Source of the DNA: Rhynchopus sp. YZ270_cl-10 | Lineage: Eukaryota; Euglenozoa; Diplonemea; Diplonemida; Diplonemidae | Direction of reading: 5' to 3' | DNA: 64,000 bases | NCBI GenBank assembly: GCA_964035575.1 | Contig: OZ037905.1 | Coordinates: forward strand, 1,228,615-1,292,614 | Shown: piece by piece, positions 1-9,814 of the stretch | How the letters are laid out: the number at the start of each line of letters is the position of its first letter | Position numbering within the stretch: the first letter of the stretch is position 1 | Position numbers and translations under genes: made by a program | The notes under the pieces: model-generated | Database searches by the model: none | The model's input: the letters and a program-made list of their open reading frames with translations, nothing else | What the model was told of the DNA's origin: nothing

Positions 1-1584
1 GGGAAGGGGACGTCGGGGGCGTGTGGCTGGGGGAAGAAGATTGCGTCGTTGCCAAAGTGCATGCCGAAGGAGTCGTCTGGGTGGAACGTGCCGGCGTTCT
101 CGTTCAAGCTGAAGGGCGGGGAGGCGACCTTCAAGGACATCTCGTACGGGAAGATGGCGGGGTGGAAGCAGTCTGGGCTGACGCGGTTCTACCTGTCGAC
201 AACGCAGCTGAACTACAAGTACGGGAAGGGGGACGTGAGCACGAACCCTGCGGCCACGTTTGCGAAGCCCGACGACACCTTCCTGTTTGAGGTCAACATG
301 CAGGATGCGGCGGCACTGCGCCCGGGCGGGAACCACTGGATGTGCTCTGGGACGGCGTGCAAGTCGACGACGTACTACCCCGAGCCTGGTAAGCCGTTTG
401 CGCTGATGCTGAGTGTGGTGGACGTGATGGGGGACGCAGTGCGCTCGGACTCGAACTCGAGTGTCAAGGTGAGCGGGGTGTGCCTCGACAAGGTGCACAA
501 CTCGTACTTTGCGCACGCGAAGCCGAATGCGCTGGACTTCATCAACAAGCCGACGTACTCGTTCCAGGGTGGGTGGACGCAGCTGACACAGCTGTACGTG
601 ACGGAGCCGTGTGCACAGATGCAGCTTACCGTTGTGTGCACAAGCGGGGTGTCGGACCAGATGAAGCTGTGCACCGGGAACATGGTGACGCTGGAGTTCC
701 CGGTCGACTACCCTGCGTCGTCAGGCAACGTGACACGCGCACCGACGCCGCCGCCGGAGGTGATCACGCTGTCCGGGCTGTCGCTTGCGGCGTTCGACAC
801 CGAGGCGCTGGCGATGCCGTTTGTGAACAACGTGCGCAAGGGGGACGCCGAGATCCAGATGCTGAAGCTGCTGAAGAAGGGGAACCCCGTCATCAAGGCA
901 GCCTTCCTGAAGTGGGTGTGTGCGAAGCTTGGCGGCGGCGGCATCACCGCTGCTGACAAGATCTCGGGCAGGTGCGTCGACAAGACGATCACAGCTGCGC
1001 CGCCGACACTCCCGCCAACAGCGGCGCCGTGCAACATTACGGCAGACCCGAACTGCACCGGCATTGCGACTGTTGCGGGTGGGGCAGGCGCGGCTGCGTA
1101 CCGCTCCTTCTTTGCGCTTGCGACCACAGTCGACGTTGTCACGGAGTTTGAGATTGAGACGGCTGTCACGGTCGACGCGGCTGCAGTCTCCACTGCAGTC
1201 AAGGACGCCATTGTTGCCGACTTGGCCGACCCGAACAGTATCCTGAAGCAGTCGCCCACACCGGGCGTCACCTCCCCCTTCGCCACTGCGTCCACATCGA
1301 ACATGCAGGTTGGTGTGGCGAACACACCCGTGCCGCCACCCCCACCAACACCTGCACCGCCAACAAACGTCCCACCCACAACATCGCAGCCCACAAGCAT
1401 GTCACCACCGACACCGCAGCCACCGGTTGTGCCAACTGCACCCCCGACAGCCGCACCACCAACAAGCGTCCCGCCAGTCACCTTCGACCCCAACATTATC
1501 CCCATCCCTACTTCGGGCGGTGTCTTGGTGCCCACCCTGTGGGCCACACTGTGTGTGGCTGTGCTGGCGCTGTTTGCACTGTAG
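1..1584 (+). CDS. Secreted/surface protein with Pro/Thr-rich stalk, 5' partial
   Basis: The frame is open from the first base, so the gene begins upstream of the window; 527 codons are visible. Near the N-terminal edge is GTSGACGWG, reminiscent of the GACGYG segment of expansin/double-psi beta-barrel proteins, but this resemblance is weak. A Cys-containing ectodomain of about 250 residues follows, with CSGTAC and several isolated cysteines and N-glycosylation-type NxS/T sites. After it come a Thr/Pro linker, a small domain, then a long Pro/Thr-rich stalk (about residues 440-500) and a final stretch of about 20 hydrophobic residues ending directly at the stop. That tail fits a GPI-anchor signal or a C-terminal membrane anchor. 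GC-rich codon use matches the next two genes. I infer a cell-surface or wall protein; the enzymatic role, if any, is unknown. Confidence 0.75.
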   Translation, partial: GKGTSGACGWGKKIASLPKCMPKESSGWNVPAFSFKLKGGEATFKDISYGKMAGWKQSGLTRFYLSTTQLNYKYGKGDVSTNPAATFAKPDDTFLFEVNMQDAAALRPGGNHWMCSGTACKSTTYYPEPGKPFALMLSVVDVMGDAVRSDSNSSVKVSGVCLDKVHNSYFAHAKPNALDFINKPTYSFQGGWTQLTQLYVTEPCAQMQLTVVCTSGVSDQMKLCTGNMVTLEFPVDYPASSGNVTRAPTPPPEVITLSGLSLAAFDTEALAMPFVNNVRKGDAEIQMLKLLKKGNPVIKAAFLKWVCAKLGGGGITAADKISGRCVDKTITAAPPTLPPTAAPCNITADPNCTGIATVAGGAGAAAYRSFFALATTVDVVTEFEIETAVTVDAAAVSTAVKDAIVADLADPNSILKQSPTPGVTSPFATASTSNMQVGVANTPVPPPPPTPAPPTNVPPTTSQPTSMSPPTPQPPVVPTAPPTAAPPTSVPPVTFDPNIIPIPTSGGVLVPTLWATLCVAVLALFAL

Positions 1585-3704
1585 AGAGACAATGGTTGGC
1601 AATGAAATCACAAAACAAAGACAGAGGTGAAATAATATAAACCCAAAACAAAAGAGAAATATGAAAAAAAGGAGCAGTGGGAAGGGAACAAGGAGAGATA
1701 CAAAGTATAGCAAAGGTAAAGAAAACAAAAAAGCAAAAGAAAAAAAACAAAAGATCTTTTTAAAAACAAGTTTGTGTAGAACAATGCATGGAACCTGCCC
1801 CCACAGGTCTAAAATAAAGTGAGAAACTGTAAAAAAGTGTGTGGCTTCTGCCACCTCTCTCTCTCTCTCTCTTGTCCCCGGTGTTCCTCCTCCTCCACAT
1901 TCTTTATTTCTTAAAATTAAGGATGGGTCCATCCCCAACCGACCCACTTTCCACTTCCACCCCCTATTTGTTGTTCCTCCTCCTCTTCCTCTCCCTCCCT
2001 CCCCTCCATCTCTTCTTCCCTGCTTCTACGTACATGGTGTTGTTTTGAGAAGGACACAAGTGTGCTGCTGTTGAGAAGTGTGTGTCTGCTTGCAGTCACC
2101 CCTCCCAACAGCACAAACCAAGTGTCCAGGTTGATTGAGGGTCTTCACTACACTGAATGTGCAAAAGCGTCGTTTGAGTGTGCTGTTGGGTCACACCAAC
2201 ACGCAACCAAATGCAATCGTTTCCACATCACATTTTTTTTTGTATTTTTCTTTCGAAATTGCAGTCTTTTTTTGTATATTGTGCCTTTTGCGGATACGCG
2301 AGAAGTGAAAAAACGAATAAAAGAGCACAGGGGAGGGAGGACAACGGCGCAGCTGTGCTGTGCCAAGGTGTGTTCCTATGTGCGGCGTCCATCAAGGACA
2401 GCCATCCACATCCCACACCAGCAGCCTGCTGTGTCCCTTTGTCGTTCCTTTCTTCTGTGTTTGCTTTTTTGTTAGCGTGTGTGTGTCTGCAGATGGCGCC
2501 GTTCTGACTGACTGTACATTCGACTGAGGGTGACAGAACAAGACAACATGATGCGTGGCCACACCCATCCTAGTTGTTTGCTGTGTGAGGGTATTTGTTG
2601 CGTTTCCAGAAGCTACGCTGGACATGTGTGCATGGGTATGGGTGTGCCTCAGTCTCGAGCCAACACCACCCACGCACCACAAAGGCGTCAGCACGAAACG
2701 CTAGTTGAGAGAGCACCTGTGTCAACACACCAACCCCTTTGCTGAGAAGCAGAAGGGCTTCTGTTGTGCAACGTCGCTGTGTGCTTTGTGAGGGTTATCT
2801 TCTGCATCTGTAGTGGCCAAAGCTTTGGGGTCGCCTCTGCCCCCTTTGCATGCAGCCATGCTTATGAGATGCGTCAAACATGTGTCCTTTTTGTGCATAA
2901 ATGCTTTTTTCTCTTGGAGGTGCCGCACACCCCTTCCCAGTATTCTAGTTGTTGTTTCCCCTGCCCCTTTTACACCAAAATATAATATGTAACCCCAGAT
3001 GCGGTACCGTCCTCCCCAGTGGTCTTGTCTTTGCATCAACAGTACGTTTGTTTTCGTTTTTACTTTTTACAGTTTTGTGGCACGTTCTGTGCTGCAAGGT
3101 GCTGTTGTTGCTGTTTCCTATTGTTTTCTCCCGTTCTCTGTTGTGAGTGTGCATACATGCACATTAGGGCGTTTGCCTTCGCAACGTCGTTTTTTTTTTG
3201 TTGCTGTTCTTCCTCTTTTCCTTTGTGAGGGTATTCACGACACCACTCTTCAGGCACTACAGGAACAGCCCATCCGTTTACCGTGTGTGGGTTTGTCTGT
3301 TTTTGTGCCGGATGTCGTACTTTTGCGCCTTTTGTGCTGTTGTGTTGTGCTTTTATGTGAATATCTAAAAGGGAAAAAAGTAAAAAAAGTCTAAAGGCAG
3401 GTCCTCTTCTTCTGATGAGACTGCAAATGCCAAAACAGAAAACAAACCTAAAACAGGTTGTTACAGAAAAGAAGTCATGTCGTAGAAGCCCTCCCATCCC
3501 ATCCCCTCCCCTATCCCGCCTCAATACACAAAAAACAAAAGTTGGATATAAAGTCGCAAAAAAAAAGAAAAATCATTTCAAAATACAATTCATTTCTTCC
3601 CTTCCGAGACTCGTTCTCTCCCATGCGTATGACCAAACCTGCGGCACTACACCGTCAACCCCACCACACAGATTCCCCTTGATTTTCCCCGTTTTCCGTC
3701 AACA
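1585..3704. other. Intergenic, no gene recognised
   Basis: About 2.1 kb between two plus-strand genes. It begins with a polypurine/A-rich stretch (about 1600-1760), has a short (CT)n run near 1853-1873, and then T-rich low-complexity sequence. Open frames here are short, have mixed composition and show no family motif. It presumably holds the 3' UTR of the first gene and the promoter and 5' UTR of the Cys-rich gene at 3705. Confidence 0.6.
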
Positions 3705-4481
3705 ATGCTGTCGCGTCTGTCGCTCGTTGCAAGCATGGGGTTCGTGGCCTCGGCACAGATCCCACCGCACTCAGCAGGCTGTGCGGCGACGACGTGTCCG
3801 ATGTACTACTCGTGTGTGGAGGACAGTGAGGGTGTGGCGTCGTGTGTGCCTCCACCGCCGCCGGCTGGTCCTTGCGCAGGTGTGCACTGTGCGCCCGGGA
3901 CAGAGTGTGTTGCTATTGGGAGCCAAGCGTGGTGCAAGCCGCTGCCGGTGGGATGTGCTGCGACACAGTGCAGGTATGGGACGACGTGCTATGAGATTGC
4001 CGGACATGCACTGTGTCTGCCGTCGTGGTGGTTCCCCTCACCGACGCCACCGACGCCGCCAGTTGTTGGCTGCGACCAGTTGAAGTGCGTGAACTGCGAG
4101 AACGACCCCAAGACAGGGGAGGGTGTCTGCCTTCCGCCACCTATTGGATGTGGGAGTCTGGAATGTGCGCACTGCGTCGAAGATGACAAGGGCAATGGGA
4201 AGTGCGTGCCTCCTCCTACCCCGCCCACGAACCCGTGCGACCTTCTCAAGTGCGTGCAGTGTGAGGTGCAGGCAGACGGAACTGCAAAGTGTGTGTCTCC
4301 GGATGCGTTCCCACCCACACCTATTGTTGGCTGTGAGGCGATGACCTGCCTTGTTGGGACAGCGTGCACAAACGACGCGACTGGACAGGGTCACTGCTCC
4401 AACCCATGTGACCTTCTGAAGTGCGCGCAGTGTGAGGTGCAGGCAGACGGAACTGCGAAATGTGTGTCTCCGGACGCTTGA
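3705..4481 (+). CDS. Small secreted cysteine-rich repeat protein
   Basis: 258 residues from an ATG at 3705. An N-terminal hydrophobic segment (MLSRLSLVASMGFVASA) looks like a cleavable signal peptide. The rest is a chain of short Cys-rich modules of the pattern GC-xxxxC-xxC/Y-xxxC...GxxxC, each ending in a Pro-rich spacer (VPPPPPAG, FPSPTPPTPP, CVPPPTPPTNP). The modules resemble EGF/follistatin-type or TIL-like small disulfide units, but I cannot assign a family. The last two modules beginning NPCDLLKC are nearly identical and reflect a recent internal duplication; the protein ends directly after the second. It sits between two other secreted-protein genes on the same strand with similar Pro/Thr linkers, so a cell-surface or extracellular-matrix role is inferred. 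Confidence 0.85.
   Translation: MLSRLSLVASMGFVASAQIPPHSAGCAATTCPMYYSCVEDSEGVASCVPPPPPAGPCAGVHCAPGTECVAIGSQAWCKPLPVGCAATQCRYGTTCYEIAGHALCLPSWWFPSPTPPTPPVVGCDQLKCVNCENDPKTGEGVCLPPPIGCGSLECAHCVEDDKGNGKCVPPPTPPTNPCDLLKCVQCEVQADGTAKCVSPDAFPPTPIVGCEAMTCLVGTACTNDATGQGHCSNPCDLLKCAQCEVQADGTAKCVSPDA
4230..4478 (+). repeat. Intragenic duplicated 78-bp Cys module
   Basis: Two copies of a 26-codon module (4230-4307 and 4401-4478) inside the Cys-rich gene. They differ at a few, mostly synonymous, positions and one Val/Ala change. A different module lies between them, so this is not a simple tandem duplication. Confidence 0.85.
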
Positions 4482-5008
4482 AAGCAGCGGTAGTGTAGCT
4501 ACCTGTTCCTGTGCCTGGTCCTTTTTAAATTTTTGCTGTGTGCGATCTGAGACAGAAGGCTTCTGCGCACACCTGGTATAATCGGGAGCATTTTATGTTC
4601 ACTGAATAGTCCGAAGTGCTTTGCCCTCTCTGTCTCTGATGTGCTGTATCTCTTTGTGAAGCTCTTCTTGTTCTTCTTTTGCGCTTTCCGTTTTGTTGTT
4701 TTTTCTTGGTTTTTGTTGTATCCCAGTGTGCAATCACTCTGTGCTTGGGAAAATTATGACAAGCTCTGTGCCGCGAGGGTCATCTTGAGAAAAGGAAAAC
4801 GAGTAGTTTTTTCTGTTACTTTTATACTGCATTTTATCAAAATCCCATTAAATCCCACATCCATAAACAGATATTAGAATTACCCCCTCTACGCGCGACT
4901 CTCGACACTACACCACACTACAGGTATTTTTATTACTAAACACAAAACAGAAGCAGCAACACAAGCAAACCCCCGTGTGCACCCTTTCTTCTCCCTGCCT
5001 GTGGTTTG
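4482..5008. other. Intergenic, no gene recognised
   Basis: 527 bp of AT-richer sequence between the Cys-rich gene and the large modular gene. No open frame with recognisable features; presumed 3' UTR plus promoter and 5' UTR. Confidence 0.6.
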
Positions 5009-8000
5009 ATGCGGCAGAGCATGGCACTGCTGGCTCTGTGTGTGGGGTTGGTGCAGGGAAGCATCTACTCGCAGTACACCCTGGACGGCCCTGAGGTGAC
5101 GGACACGTTTGGGAGGACGAGCACAACGAAGAAGCTTGCGCTTGGGTCTGGCAGCAACGCAGTGTGTGGGAAGTCGTACCACATGCGGAGCGGGGACTTT
5201 ATCAGCCTGAAGGAGGGGAACGGGGCACCCACTGGGAACGTCGACTTTTCAATTGCGGGCTACGTGAAGCCTGTGACGATGACGAGAAGGGGACGTACGC
5301 TGTTCACGCTTGGTGGGACGGACAGGGCGCAGGACGGAACACGTGGGAACTGGGGTGCGTGGGTGATGGTGGACCGTTACGGACGTCTGAGTGTGCGCAC
5401 GCCTCTCTTCGGGAAGCGGACGAGCGCGAAGCTGGCGGTGGGTGTGTGGCACCAGGTTGTGTTGACGTACACAGCTGCAGAGACGATGCTGCGGCTGTGG
5501 GTCGACGGCGAGCTTGTGCTGTCGAAGCGTGCGACGATGGACCTGCAGCAGAGTTCGAGGTACGGCGGGATGGCGATTGGGGAGTTCCACCTGGGGGGCA
5601 CAAGAAGGTCGCGTGACGGGGAGTTCTTCGTCGACCACGTGAGCTTTGCGGACCACGCGATGACGCCACAGGAGGCACGTGCGCCGTGCCTGGGGGAGAC
5701 GGAGACGGGTGCTCCAGCGACCAATGCTCCCCGCACATCAGCGCCTGCAACAGCGGCACCACGCACCAGTGCACCACCAACACAGGCTCCTCGCACATCA
5801 GCGCCTGAAACGCAGGCTCCTGCGACATCTGCGCCTGCCACACGTGCACCACGCACCCAGGCACCTCACACATCAGCACCACGCACAAGCACACCTGCGA
5901 CACGCACGCCGTCTCCGTCAGCGCCGTCGTCCTCGGCTGCAGTGTGTGCCCAACGCGGTGCTGTGTGCGGTGTGGTGCGTGCGCAGGACGGGACAACTGT
6001 GCAGTGCGGCAATTGTGCGGCGGGGATGGTGTGTTCGTTCAACCGCTGCGAGGCACGCTGTGCGTTGGCAGACATCGGACAGGGACCCTTTGACGCAAGC
6101 CTGTTCGCGTACGTGCCGCTGGAGTTTTCCTACGAAGACCTGTCTGCACACGCCCACGCAGTGTCGGCGGAGCTGTTCCCCACGGACAGGCGCGAGCAGG
6201 AGTTCCCGTACGAAAGTGTGACGGACATGACGTCGCGCACGGTGCGTATGGACTTCGGTGCTCTGTCTGCTGGGCCGGGCGGTGTGACGCTGTCGCTGAA
6301 GGTGCAGCCATACACAGCGGGGCAGACGGGTGTGCTGCTGCAGTCTGAGGCGGTGACAGTTGCCGAGGACGCAGGGCGTGTGTCGGTGGCAGTGCGGGCT
6401 GCAGGTGGGGCGGTGGTGCACACAACAGCGCTCTCGCACCGCCACTGCAACCATGTGGCAGTGGTGGTTGCTGCTGACGGTGCTGTGGCTGTGTACGTGA
6501 ACGGTGTGGCTGCGGGCGGTGCGCCTGTGTCTGTGTCGGGGACGATGCAGCTGGGGGGCGTGCTCTCTGTGCCACAGCACCCTGGGAAGGTGTGGGACGT
6601 GCGTGTGTACTCGCGTGCCCTGGGTGCTGCGGAGGTGGAGGCGCTGGGGAACAGGTGCGGGGCTGTTGGGGCGTCGTCGCTGGTGGTGCCCGACGCAACG
6701 ATGCCGAACTTCCTGTGCGGTGTGTACGAGTGCATCTACTGGCCTGAGGGGGTGACGGACACAACGCAGGACAGCTTCGAGTACCAGCTCTCGGGACACG
6801 ACATGACCTGGGAGCACAACGTGATGGAGACAGGGATGTATGTGCACGGGGCGCTGTGTGCCGAGTACGCAAAGCCACGCCAGGTGCTGCTGACGGACGG
6901 GTACCGCCGGTCGTGGGTGAGCAAGTTCAACTTTGGGAAGGCGTGGAACCAGTACGTGCTGCACGAGAACTTCCACGCGTACCAGAAGCGTGCACAGGGG
7001 TCGACGAAGTTCCTTGCAGAGTCGACTGCGTCGTGGGGTGCGTTCTCACAGAAGCCGACTGCGTACGACACGATTCTCGGGATGTACACCCTGCAGCCGC
7101 AGCTGGCGCTGTGGACGACACAGAGCTCGACCTTCGCAGACGGGATTGTGGACATTGGGAAGGGCGGACACCAGTACGGGGCGGCAATCTGGGAGTGGTT
7201 CGTGACACACCACGTGCTTGGGGACGACTTCTGGGTGGGGAAGGTGTACAACCGTGCGCGCCTTGGGTTGGCACCGCTGAGTGGTGCACCTGCGGAGGGG
7301 ATGTACAACGCCCTTGCGGAGGCTGGGTACGACATGCGTGAGGTCTTCAGCGACTTTGCGGCACGTGTGACGACGTGGGACGTCGACTACGAAGAGACCT
7401 TCCGTGCGTCTGAGGAAGGGTCGTTCCGCCGTCTGAACGGAAACAACAAGAACAACAAGGAGGACCCTGTGGCCGACGAGGAGGTTGACAACAAGGTGGC
7501 TGTCTTCTACGGTGCTGGCGGCACGGACGGGGCGTGGGTGTCTGTGCCTGGGCGGTACATGATCGGGGACTGGGCATTCAACGCGTACGAGGTGTCGGGT
7601 GTGGCGACAGAGACACAGTACACAGTGGGTGTGGTGCCGTCTGCTGCGAACCCTGCCTACTCTGAGTTCCGTGCACAGGCTGTTGTGCACAACACGGCGA
7701 CTGGGGAGCGGCGCTACGTGCGGCTCCCTGCAGCAGTGGCAGGGACGGGCGGCAAGGCTGTGACGGCAACGTTGCGTGTGGGTGCCGGGGAGACGCTGTA
7801 CTTGGTGGTGGCAAACACGCCTGCAACGCAGTTCAGAGACTTCCTCGCGTACTCTTACGACTACCTCATCCAGGCCGGGGGTGCGCCTCCCGTGCCGGTG
7901 CCAGTGACAGCAGCACCAACTCCGCTGCCGACACCAATCCCCAGCACCACTGCACCAGCGACACGTGCGCCTGCAACACAGCCGCCCGCAACCGAGGCAC

Positions 8001-9814
8001 CGCGCACAGCTGTGCCGTCGACGGGTGCGCCTGTTGTTACGACAAGTGTGCCGGCCACGGAAACACCGCCAACAAGAAGCCCACCACGCGTCTTCCTGAT
8101 GGCAGGCCAGTCGAACATGGTTGGCCATGGGAAGACGGCGGACCTGAAGAACTACTTGTCCCTGCGCACGGAGCTGCTTGAGACACGCAGCGACGTGTTT
8201 GCAAAGTCGATCATTGAGCGCTCACGCGGGACAGGCGGGCTTGGGCCCTTCTATGGTGCGTCGTTCGGGCCGGAGCTGGGCTTCGGGCACGTGCTGGGGG
8301 ACGCACTGACGGAGGACGTGTACCTGTTCAAGGCGTCGAAGGGGGGTACGCAGATTGCACGGGCAGACCACTGGTCGCCAACAGGAGACGCAGACAACCT
8401 GTACGCGCAGATGGTGGCCGGGTTTGCGGCGTTCCGTGCGACGCTGCCTGCTGACCACGTTGTGTCTGGGTTTGTGTGGTCGCAGGGCTACAACGACGCC
8501 TTCTCGGACGCAGACGCGAACGGCTACGAGGCTGCACTCACAAAGCTGATTGCTGCTGTGCGGGCGGAGGTGGGTGTGCCTGCCCTCCCTGTGGTGGTGG
8601 TGCAGGGGAACGACAACCAGGGGGTGCGTGGGGGCGTGATCCGCCGTGCGCAGGCGGGAGTGGCGACGGCGGACGCACACGCGGACTGGGTTCCCTCGGA
8701 CGACCTGTACCACTACTACCACTACGACGGGGGGTCGATGGTCGCGATCGGGGAGCGTGCGGGGCGTGCGATGCTGCCCCTCCTGGGTGTGTCTGCGGCG
8801 GGGGCGTTCCCAGACGTGTACGTGGCTGTGTCGGGTGCGGTGCTGCAGGTGGGCGCTGCGGAGGGTGTGCTTGCAAACGACCGTGGCGTGGCGGCACAGG
8901 GCGCGCAGGCTGTTGTGACTGCCGCCCCGGCACACGGGACACTGCGCCTTGGCGCCAGCGGGGGCTTTGTGTACACACCGGCGCCTGCGTTTGTTGGGCG
9001 CGACACGTTCTCGTACACAGTTATGCAGAACGGCATGGCCGGGGGCGCTGCGGAGGTGGAGGTGTGGGTCGAGACACAGGACGCGGCTGCAGAGCACCTC
9101 ATCCTGCACTACGCGTTTGAGTCTGCAGGTGTGCCTGTGTCGCCGTCGGCGTCAGCGTCAGCACCGTCGGTTGTGCATGACACCACGAAGCACGTGCAGG
9201 CGTACGTGGACCCCACAGGCGTGTCTGTGGGTGTGCCCGGCGGTGTGTCTGGGAACTGTGCAGAGCTGTCGGGCACTAAGGGTGCGTGGAACAACGGCCA
9301 CATGAAGGTGCAGATGTCCCCGATGCCGGCCTTCCTGCTGCTGCGCGAGGACGACGTCACCGTTAGCACGTGGGTCAAGATCGCTGCAGGAGGGGACGTA
9401 GGCGACATGCCCATTTTCTCCAACGCAGGGCGCCCGACCTCGCCTGGGCTCACGCTCCTGACGGCAGGGGCTGGGAAGTCGTTCAAGACTGTTGTGTACG
9501 CACGCGACGGGAAGAAGGTGACGGTTGCGGGGAATGCTGCACACCCGATCGACGACGGCGAGTGGCACCACGTGGCTGCTGTGGTGTCGCGTGCGACGGA
9601 CACGGCAACGAACTACGTGGACGGGGTGGCAGTGGCAACAGCAAGCATCGCAGGTGTGGTGGGGCTGTTCGAGGAGGGCTACTACACGCGCTTTGGGGGT
9701 GTTGCCTGGCTTGGGAAGTACAACAAGTTTGTGGGGCACATGGACGAGATGCGGGTGTACCGTGCTGCACTGTCTGCGTCGCAGGTTGCCCAGTTGTATG
9801 CAGACCGGATGTGA
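5009..9814 (+). CDS. Modular secreted protein: LamG x3, HExxH peptidase-like, SASA esterase-like
   Basis: 1601 residues from the first ATG (5009), with signal peptide MRQSMALLALCVGLVQGS. In order: LamG/ConA-like domain (about 20-230); Pro/Thr/Ala linker (about 231-310); Cys-rich patch (about 312-355); second LamG-like domain (about 356-560); metallopeptidase-like domain (about 565-800) with HENFH at 652-656 and a candidate third zinc ligand Glu671 in LAESTASW; beta-rich domain; second Pro/Thr linker (about 965-1030); SASA/SGNH-type carbohydrate esterase domain with GQSNM (nucleophile Ser1035), WSQGYND (1157-1163) and a His-rich DxxxH-type block near 1235-1238; a cadherin-like/VCBS-type domain (GVLANDRG, about 1270-1370); and a third LamG-like domain to the C-terminus. 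The peptidase part recalls DUF6055-like proteins. The set fits glycan binding and processing outside the cell. The architecture is bacterial in style, so horizontal origin of modules is possible. Domain calls are by eye. Confidence 0.88.
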   Translation: MRQSMALLALCVGLVQGSIYSQYTLDGPEVTDTFGRTSTTKKLALGSGSNAVCGKSYHMRSGDFISLKEGNGAPTGNVDFSIAGYVKPVTMTRRGRTLFTLGGTDRAQDGTRGNWGAWVMVDRYGRLSVRTPLFGKRTSAKLAVGVWHQVVLTYTAAETMLRLWVDGELVLSKRATMDLQQSSRYGGMAIGEFHLGGTRRSRDGEFFVDHVSFADHAMTPQEARAPCLGETETGAPATNAPRTSAPATAAPRTSAPPTQAPRTSAPETQAPATSAPATRAPRTQAPHTSAPRTSTPATRTPSPSAPSSSAAVCAQRGAVCGVVRAQDGTTVQCGNCAAGMVCSFNRCEARCALADIGQGPFDASLFAYVPLEFSYEDLSAHAHAVSAELFPTDRREQEFPYESVTDMTSRTVRMDFGALSAGPGGVTLSLKVQPYTAGQTGVLLQSEAVTVAEDAGRVSVAVRAAGGAVVHTTALSHRHCNHVAVVVAADGAVAVYVNGVAAGGAPVSVSGTMQLGGVLSVPQHPGKVWDVRVYSRALGAAEVEALGNRCGAVGASSLVVPDATMPNFLCGVYECIYWPEGVTDTTQDSFEYQLSGHDMTWEHNVMETGMYVHGALCAEYAKPRQVLLTDGYRRSWVSKFNFGKAWNQYVLHENFHAYQKRAQGSTKFLAESTASWGAFSQKPTAYDTILGMYTLQPQLALWTTQSSTFADGIVDIGKGGHQYGAAIWEWFVTHHVLGDDFWVGKVYNRARLGLAPLSGAPAEGMYNALAEAGYDMREVFSDFAARVTTWDVDYEETFRASEEGSFRRLNGNNKNNKEDPVADEEVDNKVAVFYGAGGTDGAWVSVPGRYMIGDWAFNAYEVSGVATETQYTVGVVPSAANPAYSEFRAQAVVHNTATGERRYVRLPAAVAGTGGKAVTATLRVGAGETLYLVVANTPATQFRDFLAYSYDYLIQAGGAPPVPVPVTAAPTPLPTPIPSTTAPATRAPATQPPATEAPRTAVPSTGAPVVTTSVPATETPPTRSPPRVFLMAGQSNMVGHGKTADLKNYLSLRTELLETRSDVFAKSIIERSRGTGGLGPFYGASFGPELGFGHVLGDALTEDVYLFKASKGGTQIARADHWSPTGDADNLYAQMVAGFAAFRATLPADHVVSGFVWSQGYNDAFSDADANGYEAALTKLIAAVRAEVGVPALPVVVVQGNDNQGVRGGVIRRAQAGVATADAHADWVPSDDLYHYYHYDGGSMVAIGERAGRAMLPLLGVSAAGAFPDVYVAVSGAVLQVGAAEGVLANDRGVAAQGAQAVVTAAPAHGTLRLGASGGFVYTPAPAFVGRDTFSYTVMQNGMAGGAAEVEVWVETQDAAAEHLILHYAFESAGVPVSPSASASAPSVVHDTTKHVQAYVDPTGVSVGVPGGVSGNCAELSGTKGAWNNGHMKVQMSPMPAFLLLREDDVTVSTWVKIAAGGDVGDMPIFSNAGRPTSPGLTLLTAGAGKSFKTVVYARDGKKVTVAGNAAHPIDDGEWHHVAAVVSRATDTATNYVDGVAVATASIAGVVGLFEEGYYTRFGGVAWLGKYNKFVGHMDEMRVYRAALSASQVAQLYADRM

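Noticed and set aside
5006-5008. Start of the modular gene three bases upstream
   Set aside because: That codon is TTG; the ATG at 5009 begins a good signal peptide.
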